Below, in pieces: positions 23,807 through 36,671 of a stretch of 64,000 nucleotides of DNA. The stretch lies in assembly GCA_001584585.1 (NCBI GenBank), contig LSYV01000016.1, positions 2,217,617 through 2,281,616 on the forward strand, read 5' to 3'. Numbering within the stretch: the stretch's first letter is position 1; each line of letters begins with the position of its first letter. A model generated the notes under the pieces. That model saw only the letters and a list, made by a program, of their open reading frames with translations, was not told where the DNA came from and did no database searches. This DNA comes from Gonium pectorale (taxonomy: Eukaryota; Chlorophyta; Chlorophyceae; Chlamydomonadales; Volvocaceae). The position numbers and the translations under genes are program-made.

Positions 23807-26800
23807 TCATGCAAGCGCGGCCTGCTTGACCAGGCCCGAGCTCAGCACCTCGCACCGAATGACAATGCATTCAAACAAGGACACCTGCTCCGATAGCTGC
23901 ACTAGCACGTCCTGCAGCACCGCGATCTGGCTGCCACGGTTAAACAAGAGATTGTGGGCCTCCTGTAACGCCGCAGCCAGCTGCTCCATTCGGTCATCGG
24001 CGCTGCGCAGGTACATCTCCTTTTGGGCTAGTAGCTCATCCACCGCCTCCTCCCCATCTTGTGGCATGGACGCACGCCGCACGCGCGCCAGCTCCTTCTC
24101 CATTACCACGAGCTGCTCCCGCAACCCGTTACCCCAACGCCAGAGCCGGCTGTTCAGGCTCTCAGCGTCCGTGCGGAGAACCTCGTACATAGCACGGGCG
24201 TCACTGTAAGCGCTGCGCGCCCGTTCCAGTTCTGGGGGCACGCCGGATACACTGCTGCGCTGCTGTCGGCTGACCGCATCCGAATTTGCACCTGGCACGC
24301 TCTGCAACGTAGACACGACGCTTTCAGAAATATGCAGCGCGGTCAGGACGGCTGGGCGGAGCGATGAGAGCGCCTGACGGGGTGACGACGCGGCTGTGGC
24401 CTGCTCCTCGCCAAACATTTCACCGAGGGCACGAACGACGGCCTGCAGCTCGCTCTGGAGATGCCGGGTCTGCTCCAATGGCGAGACTGGCTTCGTACCT
24501 AGATGGTCTGGGGGAGGCAGCTTCTCTTCTGGAAATCGCGATCGCTTTAGCACCGCCGATGGTTGAGACGAAACCTGCGTGTTGCTCAATTTCAGGTCTG
24601 TGGGCCCCGCAACCCTGGCAGGTCCCTTGCTAATCGCTGCGGATCGCTGCACGCGGAGATCCTCCAGCAGCGACTCAGCCAGCGAAGCGTGCAGCACGGC
24701 ATCCGAAAGCTCGTCCGACAGGGCATCCAGCTGCGCTTGCAGCATGCGGTTCTGGGCGGCGAGCTTGTCAAGCTCACCGTGCAGAACCATCGTCTCAACC
24801 ATGACGTCTGGAGAGGGCCCTGTCACCCCGCTGGCGGCCCCACACCTTGCGGCTGAGCTGCTGGAGTAGCCAGACCCTGAGCAGCTAGACAAACGGCTGT
24901 GTCGATCATCAGCGCATTCGGCAAGCGCAGCTTGCAGGGCCGCGTCCGCGAGGGCATCGGCAAATGATGTCAACTGCGCCTCCATCGCATTGATAGCTGT
25001 CTGGGCGCTGCTGCGTGCCGCATCAGCCGCAGCCCTGAGCTCAAGCGCCTCAGCCTCCGCAGCAGAGAGCTTGCTGGCTGCTTCCTTTAAATCGGACTGC
25101 AAGGAACGGATCTCCTCCGTCATCCACGCCTTGGTGCTCATGAGGCTCCGCAGGCTCTGCTCTTCCAACTCTCGCTCGTTCTGTAGCCGCCGCAGCTGGG
25201 CTTCAAGCTCGAATACTGTGGTGGCAAACTCCTCCACCTTTGCCTCGCTGCTGGCTAGGTCCCCTCGCAGCGCTGCGAGCTCGCAGGTGTGGGCACTGCG
25301 CTGCTCCGCTAGCTCAGCTTCATGGGCCCCTTTAACCCCAGTCAACACAGAAGCATGCCGCGCCTCTTGCTCTATAAGCTCCGCTTGCAACTCCGCAACC
25401 TGAGCTTGGCAGGCAGAGGTTGCCGCCTGAAGGTCACTGAGCTGCTGCCTCCACGTTGCTCCTTCCATCGCGGCCGCCCTGCTTACTGCGAGCTCTTGCC
25501 GCAGCGAGGAGAGCGCATCATCATGAGCAGTCTGGCTATCACGGAGCTCACGCTGTAGCGCGGCAAGATCCGCCTCGTGCACCGACTGCTGCTCAGCTAG
25601 CCGCCGCTCCAGCACTAAGACTTCAGACGCGTGGGCCAACGTCATGTCTGCGAGCTTCGCAGCAAATACAGCTGCCTTCGACTCACAAGCGGACTGGCTC
25701 TCGCTGAGACGCCGCATCAGGGCGGCCAGCTCAGACTCGTGAGCTGCCTGGGCGGCCACGCTCTTGTCGAGCTGTTGCTGTAGGTCGCACACCTCTGCAT
25801 CATGAGCTGTCTGCTGCTGAGCGAGCTGCCGCTTAAGCTCCACAACTTCCGCTTCACGTGTTGCTTCATATTCACGCAGCCGCTGCTTAGCATTCACCAG
25901 CTCTGTCTCACAGGTACCACGGCAGTCTGCGAGCTGCTGTTTGAGTGCTGCAACTTCGGCATCATGGGCGGCCTCGGTCTCATCCAGCTGCAGCTTCATC
26001 TCGGACATTTCGGACTTTTTAGCATCATAAGCCTCCATGAGCTGCCGGCGAAGCACCGTGGCCTCCACATCCCAGGCGGCCTGCCCGTCAGAAACTTGCT
26101 GCCTCAGACCCGCAACCTCCAACTCGTGCTCATCCTGGGCCACTACGAGTCGTTGCTGTAGGGCCGCGACATCTCCCTCGTAGGTTGCCTGGTTGTCCGC
26201 CAGTTGCTGCTTCAAGCACAACAGCTCAGCGTGAGAGCCTGCAAGCTGTTCTTGCACCGTCGCCAAGGCAGCCTGGCCGTCCGCAAGCAATCGATTCAGC
26301 TCTCCAACGTCAGCATCTCGCGCAGCCTGGCTCTCGCCAAGCTGCCGCTTCAGGTGGGACAGCTCCGACTCGAACGCGGCTTGGCGCTCTGATAGCTGCT
26401 CCTGCAAGGCCGACATTGCCAAGCTGCGGGTGGCCTGCCCCTCACTCAGCTGCCGCTGGAGCACTGACGCCTCAGATAAGAGGGCAGCCTCAGCGTCCAG
26501 GTGCCGACGCTGCAGTGCCGCAACCTCGGCCTCATGAGCCGCCCGGCTGTCATTGAGCTGCCGCTTTAGGTCAGCGAGCTCCATGTCGTACGCGGCATGC
26601 CCTTCAGAGAGCTGCTGCTTTTGTGCCGCCAGCTCAGCCTCATGAGCCGCCCGACTATCTATGAGCTGCCGCTTTAGGTCAGCCAGTTCCAAGTCGTACA
26701 CGGCCTGCCGCTCGGAGAGCTGCTGCTTTAATGCCGCCATCTCAGCCTCGTGAGCCGCCCTGCTTTCGCTGAGCTGCCGCTTTAGTTCAGAAGCCTCAGC

Positions 26801-29800
26801 TACGTGGGCGCCCTGACGTTCCAGGAGCTGCTGACGCAGGTCCGAAACCTCCGAGACGGAAGCCGCCTCACGTGATACGAGACGCTGCTGCAGCTCACAG
26901 AGCTCTGTATCACGGGCGTCCTGGCCTTTGGCAAATTGCTGCTTCAGAACCGACAGCTCTGAGTCGTGCATTGCCTGGCGGTCCGCAAGCAGCTGGGAAA
27001 GGCCCCTAGCCCCCGCATCACCGGCCGCCTGAGCCTCCAAGAGACGGAGCTTAAGTTCGGACAGCTCCGATTCCGAGGCTTCCTGAAGCAACGTCATCCG
27101 CTGCTGCATGTCCAAAACTTCAAGTTCGCGTGCAGCAAGCGCCTCATTGAAACGGCCCTTCAGGTCGTACAGCTCAACCTCATGGGCTGCCTGGCTATCG
27201 CTAAGCTGTTGTAAGAGTGCGGACCGCTCCAACCCGCTGGCCGCCTCGAGCTCGGAGAGCTGCAGCTGGACGTCCTTATGCGCCAACAGATCTGCTTCAC
27301 GTGCCGCCCGGCTTGCGAGAAGCTGCTGCTGATGCTCAGCTAGCTGCTGCTGAAGAGCCGAAAGCTCCAGAAAATGGGCTTCTCGAAGCTGAGCCGCCTC
27401 CGCCTGCATCGCAGCCAAGGCTCGCTCTGCTTTCTTCTGGTCGAAGGTGGCAGCCGCCTGCTTCCGCAACTCAGCCCGCAAAATATCAAGCTCGGCCGCA
27501 TGCTCAATTCCAAGCTTGTGCAGGCGCTCCGCGTGCTCGCCAACGAGATGGGCATGCTGATCTTTCAGATCGGCCAACTCGCACTCCAGCTCTTCAATCC
27601 GCTGGTGCAGCTGCGCGTCCGATAGCGCCCGGTCATCTGCAGCACTTTCTGCCGGCTGGAGCAGCCGGGAAAGGCCCTCCAAGAGGTCCACTGAGGCCGT
27701 GCTGCTGGAGTCTAGAGACACGCTTCGCGAGGGCTGCTGGATTGGCAGTCGTTCTGGCCGCATCAGCATGTCTGGGTCCACGGGCTCTAAGTAATGACCG
27801 CTACCATCACTAAAGCGCCGAGCTGGCTGCAGCGGTGTTTCCGAGCCAAAGGATTGATGGCTGGATTGAGCCCGCATTGAGGACCGCAAGAAGGCCTCGC
27901 CGTCAGCCTGTTCAGCCTGTGCCTGGCTGCTCACATCATTGACACTGCGGCTTGCTTGCCGGTGTGCACTCGCAGCCCTCGACAGCAGAGGCGGCGACTG
28001 CCCTGGTGTCCGCCGCGAGCCAGGCGCCCGGCCCGAGCCGCCCAAGGGTCCAGCGGTAGCCGTGGCGGACCTCAGCTTCTCCTCAAGCGCCTGAATTTCA
28101 GCTGCGTGCCGCTCGTTTGCAGCTGCACGCTCAAGTGCAACATGCCCAACTTGCTGCAGTGCGGCTTCCCGCTCAATGGCAGCCTGCTGAAGCAACTCGC
28201 CCATGGCCTCCATCTCCTCTTCCAAACGGGAAGAGTGGCGCAGCGTGGCATCGCGCTGGGCTACGGCATTGCGGAGCTCAGTCTCCAGCTCAAAGACACG
28301 CTGCTCAAGCACAGCAAGTGTTGCGGCCGCAACGCCGCTGTAATCGGCAAAGGCCGAGGGACCGTGGCCGGCACCTGAGTTGATATCGTGATGCGCTGGC
28401 TGGGAGGAGACGCTGCCACCCGGCGATGAAGCAGCGGGCGGCATCTCCCGAGTTACCGCAATTGCTGCCGCAGCACCGGCTGCGCCAGCTGCGGCAGCAA
28501 CGCTCATTTGCGTTTCACGCTCATGCAGGAGCAAATCCCGCTCGTCCCCAAGGCTGCTGGCGCGCGCCGCTAACTCGGTCAGGCGCCTCATAAGGAGGTC
28601 ACGCTCGGCCGCCAGGTCGCCCGCCACTGACGAAAGTTCTGCGGTGCGGGTGAGCAGCTGCTGCCGCTCAGACACCAGGGCGTCCTTCTCCACTTCTAGC
28701 GCCCGCAGCTGCTCTGCAAGGGAAGCCTGCTCCGCACCCAACTTATGCAAAAGCTGGACCGTCGTCTCCTTCTCCTCAAAGAGAGCTTCCGCTCTCGCCT
28801 CGGCTGCCATGCGAGCCGTCTCGTGCTCCTTCACCGCGGCCTCAAGGCTGGCCAGGGCAGCGGTGCTTGGCGGCGGCGGGCCAGCAGACCTTGAAGACCC
28901 GCTGTCGTGGCTGGCGCGCCGCTGGTCCGAAAGTAAGTGTGGCGCCTCAATACGGGGGGCAGGGTCGACGCAGGAGCCCTGGTGCTGAGTCGGAGACACG
29001 GCTGGACGCGGGATGCGTGATGAGCGAGGGCGCTGTGCTCCGGAGAATGAGGACCTGGGGCTGAGGATGTCGCCGCTGAGCGACAGGCCATCAGAGGGGA
29101 GCTGCTCGTCAGCGCTTGGAGCGCGTGGGGAGCTCGTGGCGGCAACCATCTGCTCGAGATGCGTCACCCGCGCCATGAGCTCAGCACGGCTGACCGTGGC
29201 ATTGTCCACCTGGTGCCGGCTTACATCCAACGCATGCTGTAGCCGCTGCATCTCGGAATGTGACTCTTCCAGCCGGTCCTCTAGCAGCGACAAGTTGGCG
29301 GAAAGCAAGTCCAGCTGCTGCCGTGCGGCATCGCGCTCTGCCGTCAACATGACAACCTGGGCTTGGAGGCCCACGCTGTCAGTTGGTGACGCGCCTGCAG
29401 TCGATGTCCTAGACGCAACAACCGCTTGAAGGATTGAGATGGAGGACGCTGGTGCTGCCCTATCGGAAACACGCGCATTGGGGCTTCTTTGAGCTGTTCC
29501 GCGCTGCTCCTGCAGAGGGCAGCGGGGACACCCAGATCAGCAGTCTGTGGCTGCTGGAGGCTACGGCTTGAACAGCCGAGCAGCCGAACCACCGGTCTGG
29601 GTGCCCCCGCTGACCCTGAAGTTAATCGCGTACTGCTTAGGTACGGCAACTGCTGATGGCGTAATGCCCTGTTGAGCGTTTTCTGTCCTTCACTGCTTCA
29701 ATGCTTTACACGTCGCCAAAGGTCGGTAAGACAAGTCGATTCTTGGAATGCATCGCCAAGGCACAGGAACCCGTAGCACACGTTTTACCCGACCGTAACA

Positions 29801-31852
29801 CATGATATTAACCGTCAAACATTACCACTCACTTGGAGGTTGATGCCTGTGCTCTGGTCGCTTGGCGGTGGGGGCGGCATGGACAAGCCCTCCAGGAAGT
29901 CCCGTATGCTGCCCAGGTGCGCATCAACCTTGGAAAGCGCCTGTGAAATAGGAGCACGCAGGCATAGTTCTGGAAATGGAACAGGGTCGCCGGACAAACG
30001 GACGATGCAGGTCCACTGTATAAATGTGCCGGCGGCAGGTTGCGACTATCATTTGCAATTGTCGACAGTCATCCCGACAAACAAGGCCATTCCACAGCCC
30101 GAGAGCCAGTTCGCGTACCTGAGAAAGTGCGTCCGCAGCGGGGGTGTCGACGTCGGCAAGCGCCTGTCTGGTAGACACCAGCTGGGCCCGCGCAGCCAAG
30201 AGCTCCTCCTGGGAGACCTGCAGCTTGGCGGCTGCCTGAGCCTGGTCCTGCTGCAAGCTGACAACCTCGGCCTCCAGCTGCAAGCCACGGGAATGGGCGG
30301 CGGTGGGCTTGGTTGAAGGAAGGAGTAGGACAAGCGACAATCCGCACCACGAACCCAACTAGCGACGAAGTTACATGCAGTACAGTTCAAGTAGAGCCGG
30401 GAATGCGGATAGGCCACATGCACACGCTGCCCTTACCCCGGTGAACAGGCACTGCGCAGCCTGCAATTCTTGGTCCAGCTGCTGCTCCCGGGCACGAGAG
30501 CTGTCAAGCTCCTGCCGCAGCCTGCAAGAGACAGCGCAACATTACCAATTGATAGTCGGTCGCGGTTTGCAATCTATTTTGAGCGGCTTCAGCCGTCAAA
30601 CCATTAAAATGTGGTCGTTTGGAAACGCAACGGCAAGACAAGCAAGGCCTTCGAGTGCTTAGTATGTACTGCAAGTATAGGGCACACGTTGACTCAACCA
30701 GCGCGATTAGGGCCTCACCGCAGCGCGTCTTCCTCAAGATCCTTCAGCGCGTCGGCTACATTTGGCAGCCCACTTGCGACGGCAGGCGTGGATGTCAACA
30801 GGGGCGATTCCAAGCATGCGCCCTTAACCTCAAGCTGCAGCTCGGTGACGGCCTGTGAGCCAGCCTCAAGGGCCGCAATCGCGTCGAGGGTGAGGTGCGT
30901 GCACCGTGCAACCTCCTCAAAGCCCTGGCTGAGCACTGGAGTCGAATGGACATCATCAAGTGCCTCAGCCATGAGGGTTACGGATGCGAGCAGATCCTCC
31001 GCTGCTGCGCGCGCCTCAACAGCCTGCCGCTGCGCGCGCTCAGCCTCGGCGCACGCAGAATCCGCCTTTTCGTGGACGACCGCAAGCTGCTGCTGAAGAG
31101 CCGCAATCTGCACTTGGAGGCTAGCCTGCAATTGAGGTAACCAGGCAAGGGCATCAATTGAGAGCCAATGTGCATCAATAGCGCGGATATGCGTGTAAGC
31201 ACGCCGTAGGGCGTGGGTCCAGGAGGGTGGCAGCCTGCCCAGGTGCAGTACGGCAGCCGCAGTTAAGGGGTTTTGCGCCAGGGTCGCCTTGCGCGAACAG
31301 CCCACATTGTCAGGCTTTGCCTGCTCATCAGATCTCTCGAGCGCAAACGTGCGCGAGAACCCTTGGAGGCTTACCTCCAATGAGCTCTTCTCGTCAGAGA
31401 GCTGCTCGCACTGCTTCTGAAGCCGGTGCTGGACGAGCTGCATCGCGGCTAGCTGCTTGTCGTAATACGTTGCCAGCTCCTCAGCACCCTGCGTTGCAAT
31501 GGCGGGTTGGTGCCGCTTCGGGTGGAGGGGTCGGGTAAGCCTGGTCAGTGCCTCAGGCGAAAGGCACGAACCTGGGGCACGGTGGGCTTGCCGTCGGGAT
31601 GCAGCCCGAATGTGGCAAGATCATCGCTGACGTCCATCGACAGGAGCGTCTCCGCTCCCTCGCGAACCTGCAGGCAGAGGACGAGAGGGTCAATTAGCGC
31701 AGGTCAACTGCCGGAAATTCAACCGCGCGCCCTGGCAGCTGGTGGCCACAAGAGGTTACCTGTGCGAGCGGGCTGGACTCCATAGGCCGAAGTTCCACTT
31801 CTACTTCCAGGGTGCCAGCACCCGATGGCGAGGGCCGGGACGAGCCCTCCAT
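23807..31852 (-). CDS. Giant coiled-coil protein, N-terminal part or separate gene
   Basis: Eight exons on the minus strand: 31852-31760, 31667-31572, 31488-31375, 31125-30719, 30521-30437, 30277-30119, 29940-29833 and 29509-23807; 2,254 aa if the stop at 23807 is used. The ATG at 31852 opens a short first exon (MEGSSRPSPSGAGTLEVEVE). All exon phases agree. The N-terminal 350 residues form coiled coil plus a small Pro-rich piece. The 5.7 kb last exon is mostly coiled coil, interrupted by Ser/Pro-rich linkers, and contains a long block of 18-residue repeats (25455-27235). There is no catalytic motif, signal peptide or membrane span. The family is not recognised; general resemblance to golgins, rootletin-like and other fibrous proteins reflects composition only. 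The C-terminus may instead splice onward at the donor after 23885 into the exon at 23293, giving about 6,616 aa in total. Confidence 0.8.
25455..27235 (-). repeat. About 30 tandem 18-residue coiled-coil repeats (54 bp period)
   Basis: Within the long exon the protein repeats with an 18-residue period, roughly L-K-x-Q-L-x-x-x-x-A-x-x-x-E-[LV]-x-x. Examples are LKRQLSESRAAHEAEMAA, LKQQLSERQAVYDLELAD and LKRQLIDSRAAHEAELAA. Close to thirty copies can be lined up, with irregular lengths at two or three places (a 28-residue pair of half-units and a 21-residue unit). Eighteen residues equal a heptad plus a hendecad, or five alpha-helical turns. The copies differ at many positions, so the array is old rather than a recent expansion. 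Confidence 0.85.
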
Positions 31853-32522
31853 CCTCCTGGCTGCTTGGCTCCGTCAGTCAGGTCAAGGTATCAGCTATAT
31901 AAAGGTAGTTCCCCGCGCCATGGTAAGCGCGAGGTTGAAGAAGTATGTAGCGCCTTGCGTGAGTTTCGATGTAAGTTTCGTAAGGCAACGTCTGCGTAAC
32001 GTTAGCATGTCAAAGAGCCAGCGGTATGGCCCTATCTTTCCTCATGGTTTGCACCTCGGTAGGCCGTACAGTCTCGCACACACAGTTAGGGCACACAATT
32101 ATGTACGTGTTGCCAGCTGGAGCTTCTAGGAGTCGGAGCTAGGGAAGCGTCTTCACTCGGGAAGCGTCTCACTCCTACCCCCACCCATCGCACGCAGGTG
32201 AACACGCGCAAAGACTGCCTAAAAACACAAACTCTGGTGATCCGACTCGCCAGCATGGATAGGAATTCTATGGCTGCGCCGCCCATGGTGTGCTCTTCCA
32301 CCGGCAAGACCGCTCACGCGGCATGACTTTTCCCACTGTGGCGCAGCATCGTCCGCATGAAGGGGCAGGTCCTTGATTTCCCGGCGCGCCAGTCTCCCAA
32401 ACGGCGTGCCGGCACGTGACCCACGCGCGTTGCACGCGACGGCCTGGCGCAGCGTCAAGCGTCCCCGCGCCATAAGCCGTGTGACCCACCAAACGCATGC
32501 ATCGCAGGCTCCGCCTTCCATC
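31853..32522. promoter_or_regulatory. Divergent promoter region, coiled-coil gene (-) and HAD gene (+)
   Basis: About 670 bp separates the two start codons, which point away from each other. Both promoters and 5' UTRs must lie here. An open frame in phase with the HAD start extends upstream from 32523 without any ATG, so it is treated as leader. No clear TATA box or known operator was identified. Confidence 0.45.
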
Positions 32523-34308
32523 ATGCCGACTGCGTCTGCGAACGTGGACGCGGCGCCTGATGCCGTGGCGCCCGCCGTGGAGACGTCTGTTGCAGTGTCG
32601 GTCCCAGAGGAGCTCCTGCCCACGGACGCAAAGGCGCTGATCTTTGGTGCGACTGGGAGAGGCTGGGTGACGGTGTGGGAGGGATTCATGCCACCGGCCA
32701 GGGCTTTTCCCACCGCACTGCACGGCCGCCGGCCTCCGCAGAGCGCCCTAGCGCATATCGTCTCCGCCAGGATGCGATTTCTTTGTTGAGCGCCTCGATT
32801 ACCGATGCATGCGCAGACTGCGATGGCACGCTGCTGGATAGCATGGGCATCCACTACGAGGCGTGGAAGCACACAGCGGCCCTGTTTGGCATAACCATTA
32901 CCGCCAAGGCCATGGTCGAACTGGCAGGTACGTGCTGACTCGTGTGACGTGCACTCTACTCACGGATGAACAGACGGGGTGCCTCGGCCGCATCCCGGCG
33001 TACAGCGCTGACGCACGCGCCTTGGTGCTTTAACCAGTGCCCGGGCGCTACTTCCTCTCCTGTACGCCGTACCCCACAATGCGCTTTGGCTGTTGAGAGG
33101 CTGCGCACTCAAGCCCCAAGGAATAAGCATGTACGAAACTCTGGAACAGCAAGCCCGTAACAACTCCTTTGGCTCTTTTTCGGAACGCTGCACCGTAGGC
33201 AAGCCCGTGAACGAGCTGCTGGACATACTAGCCGAGCGGAGCGGTGTGGCCGTTACACCGGAGGTACGGCCCTTGGGAGGAAAGACGGCAGCAGTGCTCT
33301 CGGGTGTCCGTTGTCGTAAAGCACCACCATAGATGCAAGGCTCCTGGAATTCCAAAGCTCCAATGCGTGTGATAGGAGAGATGCGATCATGACATTCTGG
33401 GTCACAGCCAGTTCCGCCATGTTCTGTCGGTCGCCATCCGTGAAGGACTTTTCGTTGCGTAAAGGGCTCTTCGCTACGTGCCCCAATGTAGCTCCGGCAC
33501 AACTTCTTCACCACCAAGTCCCAGTTTTACCTGGACCACGCGCGAGAGGTGCGTAAGCGGCGGCCCCTCAGCAAATACCCGGCGCACGACCTGGCAGCCC
33601 ATGCAAGGGCGCTTTGTTGCGTGCGATTTGTTAGCACCTTTTGCTGTGTCCAGCCGATGAAGCAGACTCTCTAACCCTCTTCAAATCCGGTCGCCACCCG
33701 AAGGTCAAGGTCATCGACTCGGTCATCGACATTGTCCGGGCGGGCGCCGCGCGGGGTCTGCCCATGGCCGTCGCGTCGGGCGGCACGCGCAGGCACGTCA
33801 TGGAAGGGCTCACCTCCACTGGCCTGCTCCCCTACTTCTCCGCCATCGTATGCGGGGAGGACGTGCCAAACGGCAAGCCCGCGCCCGATGCGTTCCTGCT
33901 GGCCGCAAAGCAGCTCGGGGTGGAGCCCAGCGGCTGTGTGGGATACGAGGACGCCGCGCTGGGAATGCAGGTGAGCAGGCCGGTGGGCTTGGGTTTGTGT
34001 CTTAACCTTAGCCTTGTAATGGCTTTTTGTTTATAGACGCGGCTGTATCAGCGCTTGGCGTGCAGCGTGGTTCACGCAACGGGTCGCCATTGGTACCAGG
34101 AATAGGCGGCTGGTAAGTGGGGAAATGGGTGAAGTCTCATTCCGTCATAGTGCGGTTGCAAGTAGCGATGGATGGCTTCTGCGGGTGTGCATGAACTCCA
34201 CTCGGCATGTGTTGCACCTGTCCTCGCTCACAGGCCATCCGAAACGCTGGCTACCTGGCAGCGGTGGACGTCACGCAGCTGCCCAGCTACCCGCATCTCA
34301 CGGACTGA
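32523..34308 (+). CDS. HAD-superfamily hydrolase (beta-phosphoglucomutase/YqaB-like)
   Basis: Six exons: 32523-32646, 32817-32927, 33199-33263, 33492-33548, 33704-33970 and 34234-34308; 232 aa, phases consistent. All four HAD motifs are present. Motif I is DCDGTLLDSM, with nucleophile Asp42 and general acid/base Asp44. Motif II is VASGG (Ser144). Motif III is the Lys of NGKPAPDAF (Lys177). Motif IV is GYEDAALGM (Glu201, Asp202). The helical cap between motifs I and II contains LAGKPVNELLDILAERSGV, which places it in the cap-C1 phosphoglucomutase-like/YqaB subfamily. These enzymes dephosphorylate small sugar phosphates or nucleotides through an aspartyl-phosphate and need Mg2+. The exact substrate cannot be read from sequence. 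The C-terminus AVDVTQLPSYPHLTD is typical. Most likely soluble; no transit peptide is evident from the ATG chosen, which is the first in frame. Confidence 0.9.
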
Positions 34309-36671
34309 GGCAACGTGCGGGATTTAGTGCGTCAGCGCACAGGCCGACACGGAGACATTTGGCGACCGAAGGCGCTCCCGTGTCCCGGCCCCTTCTGTTA
34401 TGCGATATGCTGTTGTGCGGCGCAGTGTCTGGGTGCACTTGCTGGGCCCGGCCGTAATTTAACCGAGGAGGGTGTGAGAGAGCGAGTAAGCGTGAATGCG
34501 TCACTACGTTTGCCGCTCGCGGAATTAAACTGCGTGCGCTGAGTGCACATTACTGCAATGGGGTAGCTCGACGTTACAGTTACAGGGTATGCCCCACCTT
34601 GTGGTGGGATGTCATGTGCCCTCGATGTGCCCTGGGGCCGGTGCTGCTGAGAGGCGTGGAGAGATCCTCTACAGATTACATTCTTTTACCAGGCATTCAT
34701 TATGACGGGCAAGGGCAAAATGCCCGGATCGGCCTTTCTGCGGGGTCTTGGGTGGTCTTGCGTTTGCTCTGTGGATCACTTGCGTAATAGCGCACTGCCT
34801 GTACGGTATCTACTTTGCCATTGTCTCATCACCGTGGCAAGCGTTTCAGCGCCAATGCCGATGTGTGGAGCGGGAGCGAACGAGACGGTCATGTTCGACC
34901 TCTGCCGGTTGAACGTCCCAGCCATGGTGCTGCCGCTCGAGTAGCGTTAGGTGCGATCTGCAACCGAAGCTAAACCCAACGGGAGTTTTGCCGTACTTCC
35001 GCTCGTGTGGTTACTCCTTACGTTTCTGGGACAAAATGCCATTTTCTAACTTCGGGCACTGCGTAATTGTCGTCATTCATGAAAACATATTGGCGCCGTG
35101 TTGCGAGGGGTCTCATTGCGCCGGGTCAAGGCAAGGGCACGAGGGGGCCCGCAGCGCGCTGTTGCATGAGGTAATGTTCGACTCTTGCTGCAAGCCCGCC
35201 ATCAGAAAGCGATTATCCCGTCTGCAGCCTGTGTCGCTTTTCCTGAACGGCTACCGGCTACCTGACTTGTCCGTAGCAATCCTGAAGAGATGGTCTTGGG
35301 TAAAAGCGCACAGTACAGGATCAAATGTGGTTTGACAGCACTACATATGCACGCGCAGCTGGCTTTCAAAAGCTTCCAAGATCCCGGATTTCTGTTAAAT
35401 ACGGCGGCATTGCCTTTGTTCCTCCAGTGTTGTTGCAAACCCGTGTGGCAGCGCTCCCTTGCACTTGGCTAGGTTAGGCTTGGGAAGCTGAAGCCAAGCA
35501 TCCTTTTTGACCCAAGATACCTATCGTTCTGGGAAGGCTGCCTATCGGGTTTGCCAGCATGGCCTACCCACGTACATAAACACTAAGCATTCAGGTGTCC
35601 ACGGCATTCACGGACTCTCCTGGCGGTGGCGCTGTGGACAACGGACTGCGCTTTGACGTGCATTGATGCGCGAGGTCACCCAGGCGGCCTCGACCGTGGA
35701 CAGCTGGACTCGGTGCCGGCAGAGCACGGCTAGCTGCCTAACCTGCATGTTTTCAGCGTGATACATGCATGGCGTACACGCACGGCTAAAAGCTCACTGT
35801 GCTTCCCTCCGACCCACGGGTCGGCCACTCGGCCTGGATCTCGATATGTTGTTAAATCAATGGCTGCACACGGCGCACCTCTGCGCCAGGCGCTGAAGCT
35901 GATTTGAAGACTGTACATTTCGCCGTAGGCATTAACATGGATACGTACCTTGCTATCTCGTCCACGCGGACTCGGTGAAGGATAATCAAGACACTGTCAT
36001 AAGAAGCATAAGAGCCTAAACAAAGGCCCTGCCGGCATTATCTTCATGTGCCCGAACCATATCGCGGAGGCATGCACCCATCGGCGTGCCATTCGTGCTC
36101 CGCGCCTGCTCCCACACGTTCATGCACTTAGCCGAATCACGCTGCTTGCCCCCGGCCCCTCCATTCCAAAAGGTCCAAAATGTAAAGTTCTCTTATATCT
36201 TCCGTTAAGAGGCATTATTAGAGCCACGGAACACAACCGTGGAGATGGTCACAACCCACAAATGCACACCGGCTCGTGCATCAAGATAACGGGTGAAACC
36301 CTGAAACCGAAACGGGGAGCATCGCGGGATGAGGAACACCGCGGGCTATCACGTTCCCAATTTCCTTACATTTCTCCATATGCACCAAGCCAGGGAAATA
36401 CATGGGTTGCAGAAAAGCCACAGTTGTCACAACGTGTGGGATGGAGTACAAACAGCCTATGGGTCGAGCCCGTGCACATTGATTACTGTGGATCCACAAA
36501 AACAATGGGTGTCCAAGCCATGAAAAGGCTATCATAGCAACGATAAGGTTCGCCGTTATTCTCCCCACAAACCGCATACAAAGCGCCTTATCGCCATTCA
36601 ATTTTAGATTATCAGCAAGTGGTATCTCTGCCGCCGTCTCATTCTAAGCTTGCACACCAGTTGCCTAGGCC
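34309..36671. other. Long intergenic region, convergent 3' ends
   Basis: About 2.4 kb between the HAD stop (+) and the pseudokinase stop (-), partly AT-richer than the genes. A minus-strand TGTAA at 36370-36366, about 300 nt past the pseudokinase stop, is a candidate poly(A) signal. No coding signature, RNA gene or transposon end was recognised. Confidence 0.5.
36366..36370 (-). terminator. Candidate TGTAA poly(A) signal of the pseudokinase gene
   Basis: TGTAA on the minus strand about 300 nt downstream of the stop at 36672. Green-algal mRNAs commonly use this pentamer 10-20 nt before the cleavage site. A pentamer occurs often by chance, so this is only a candidate. Confidence 0.35.
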
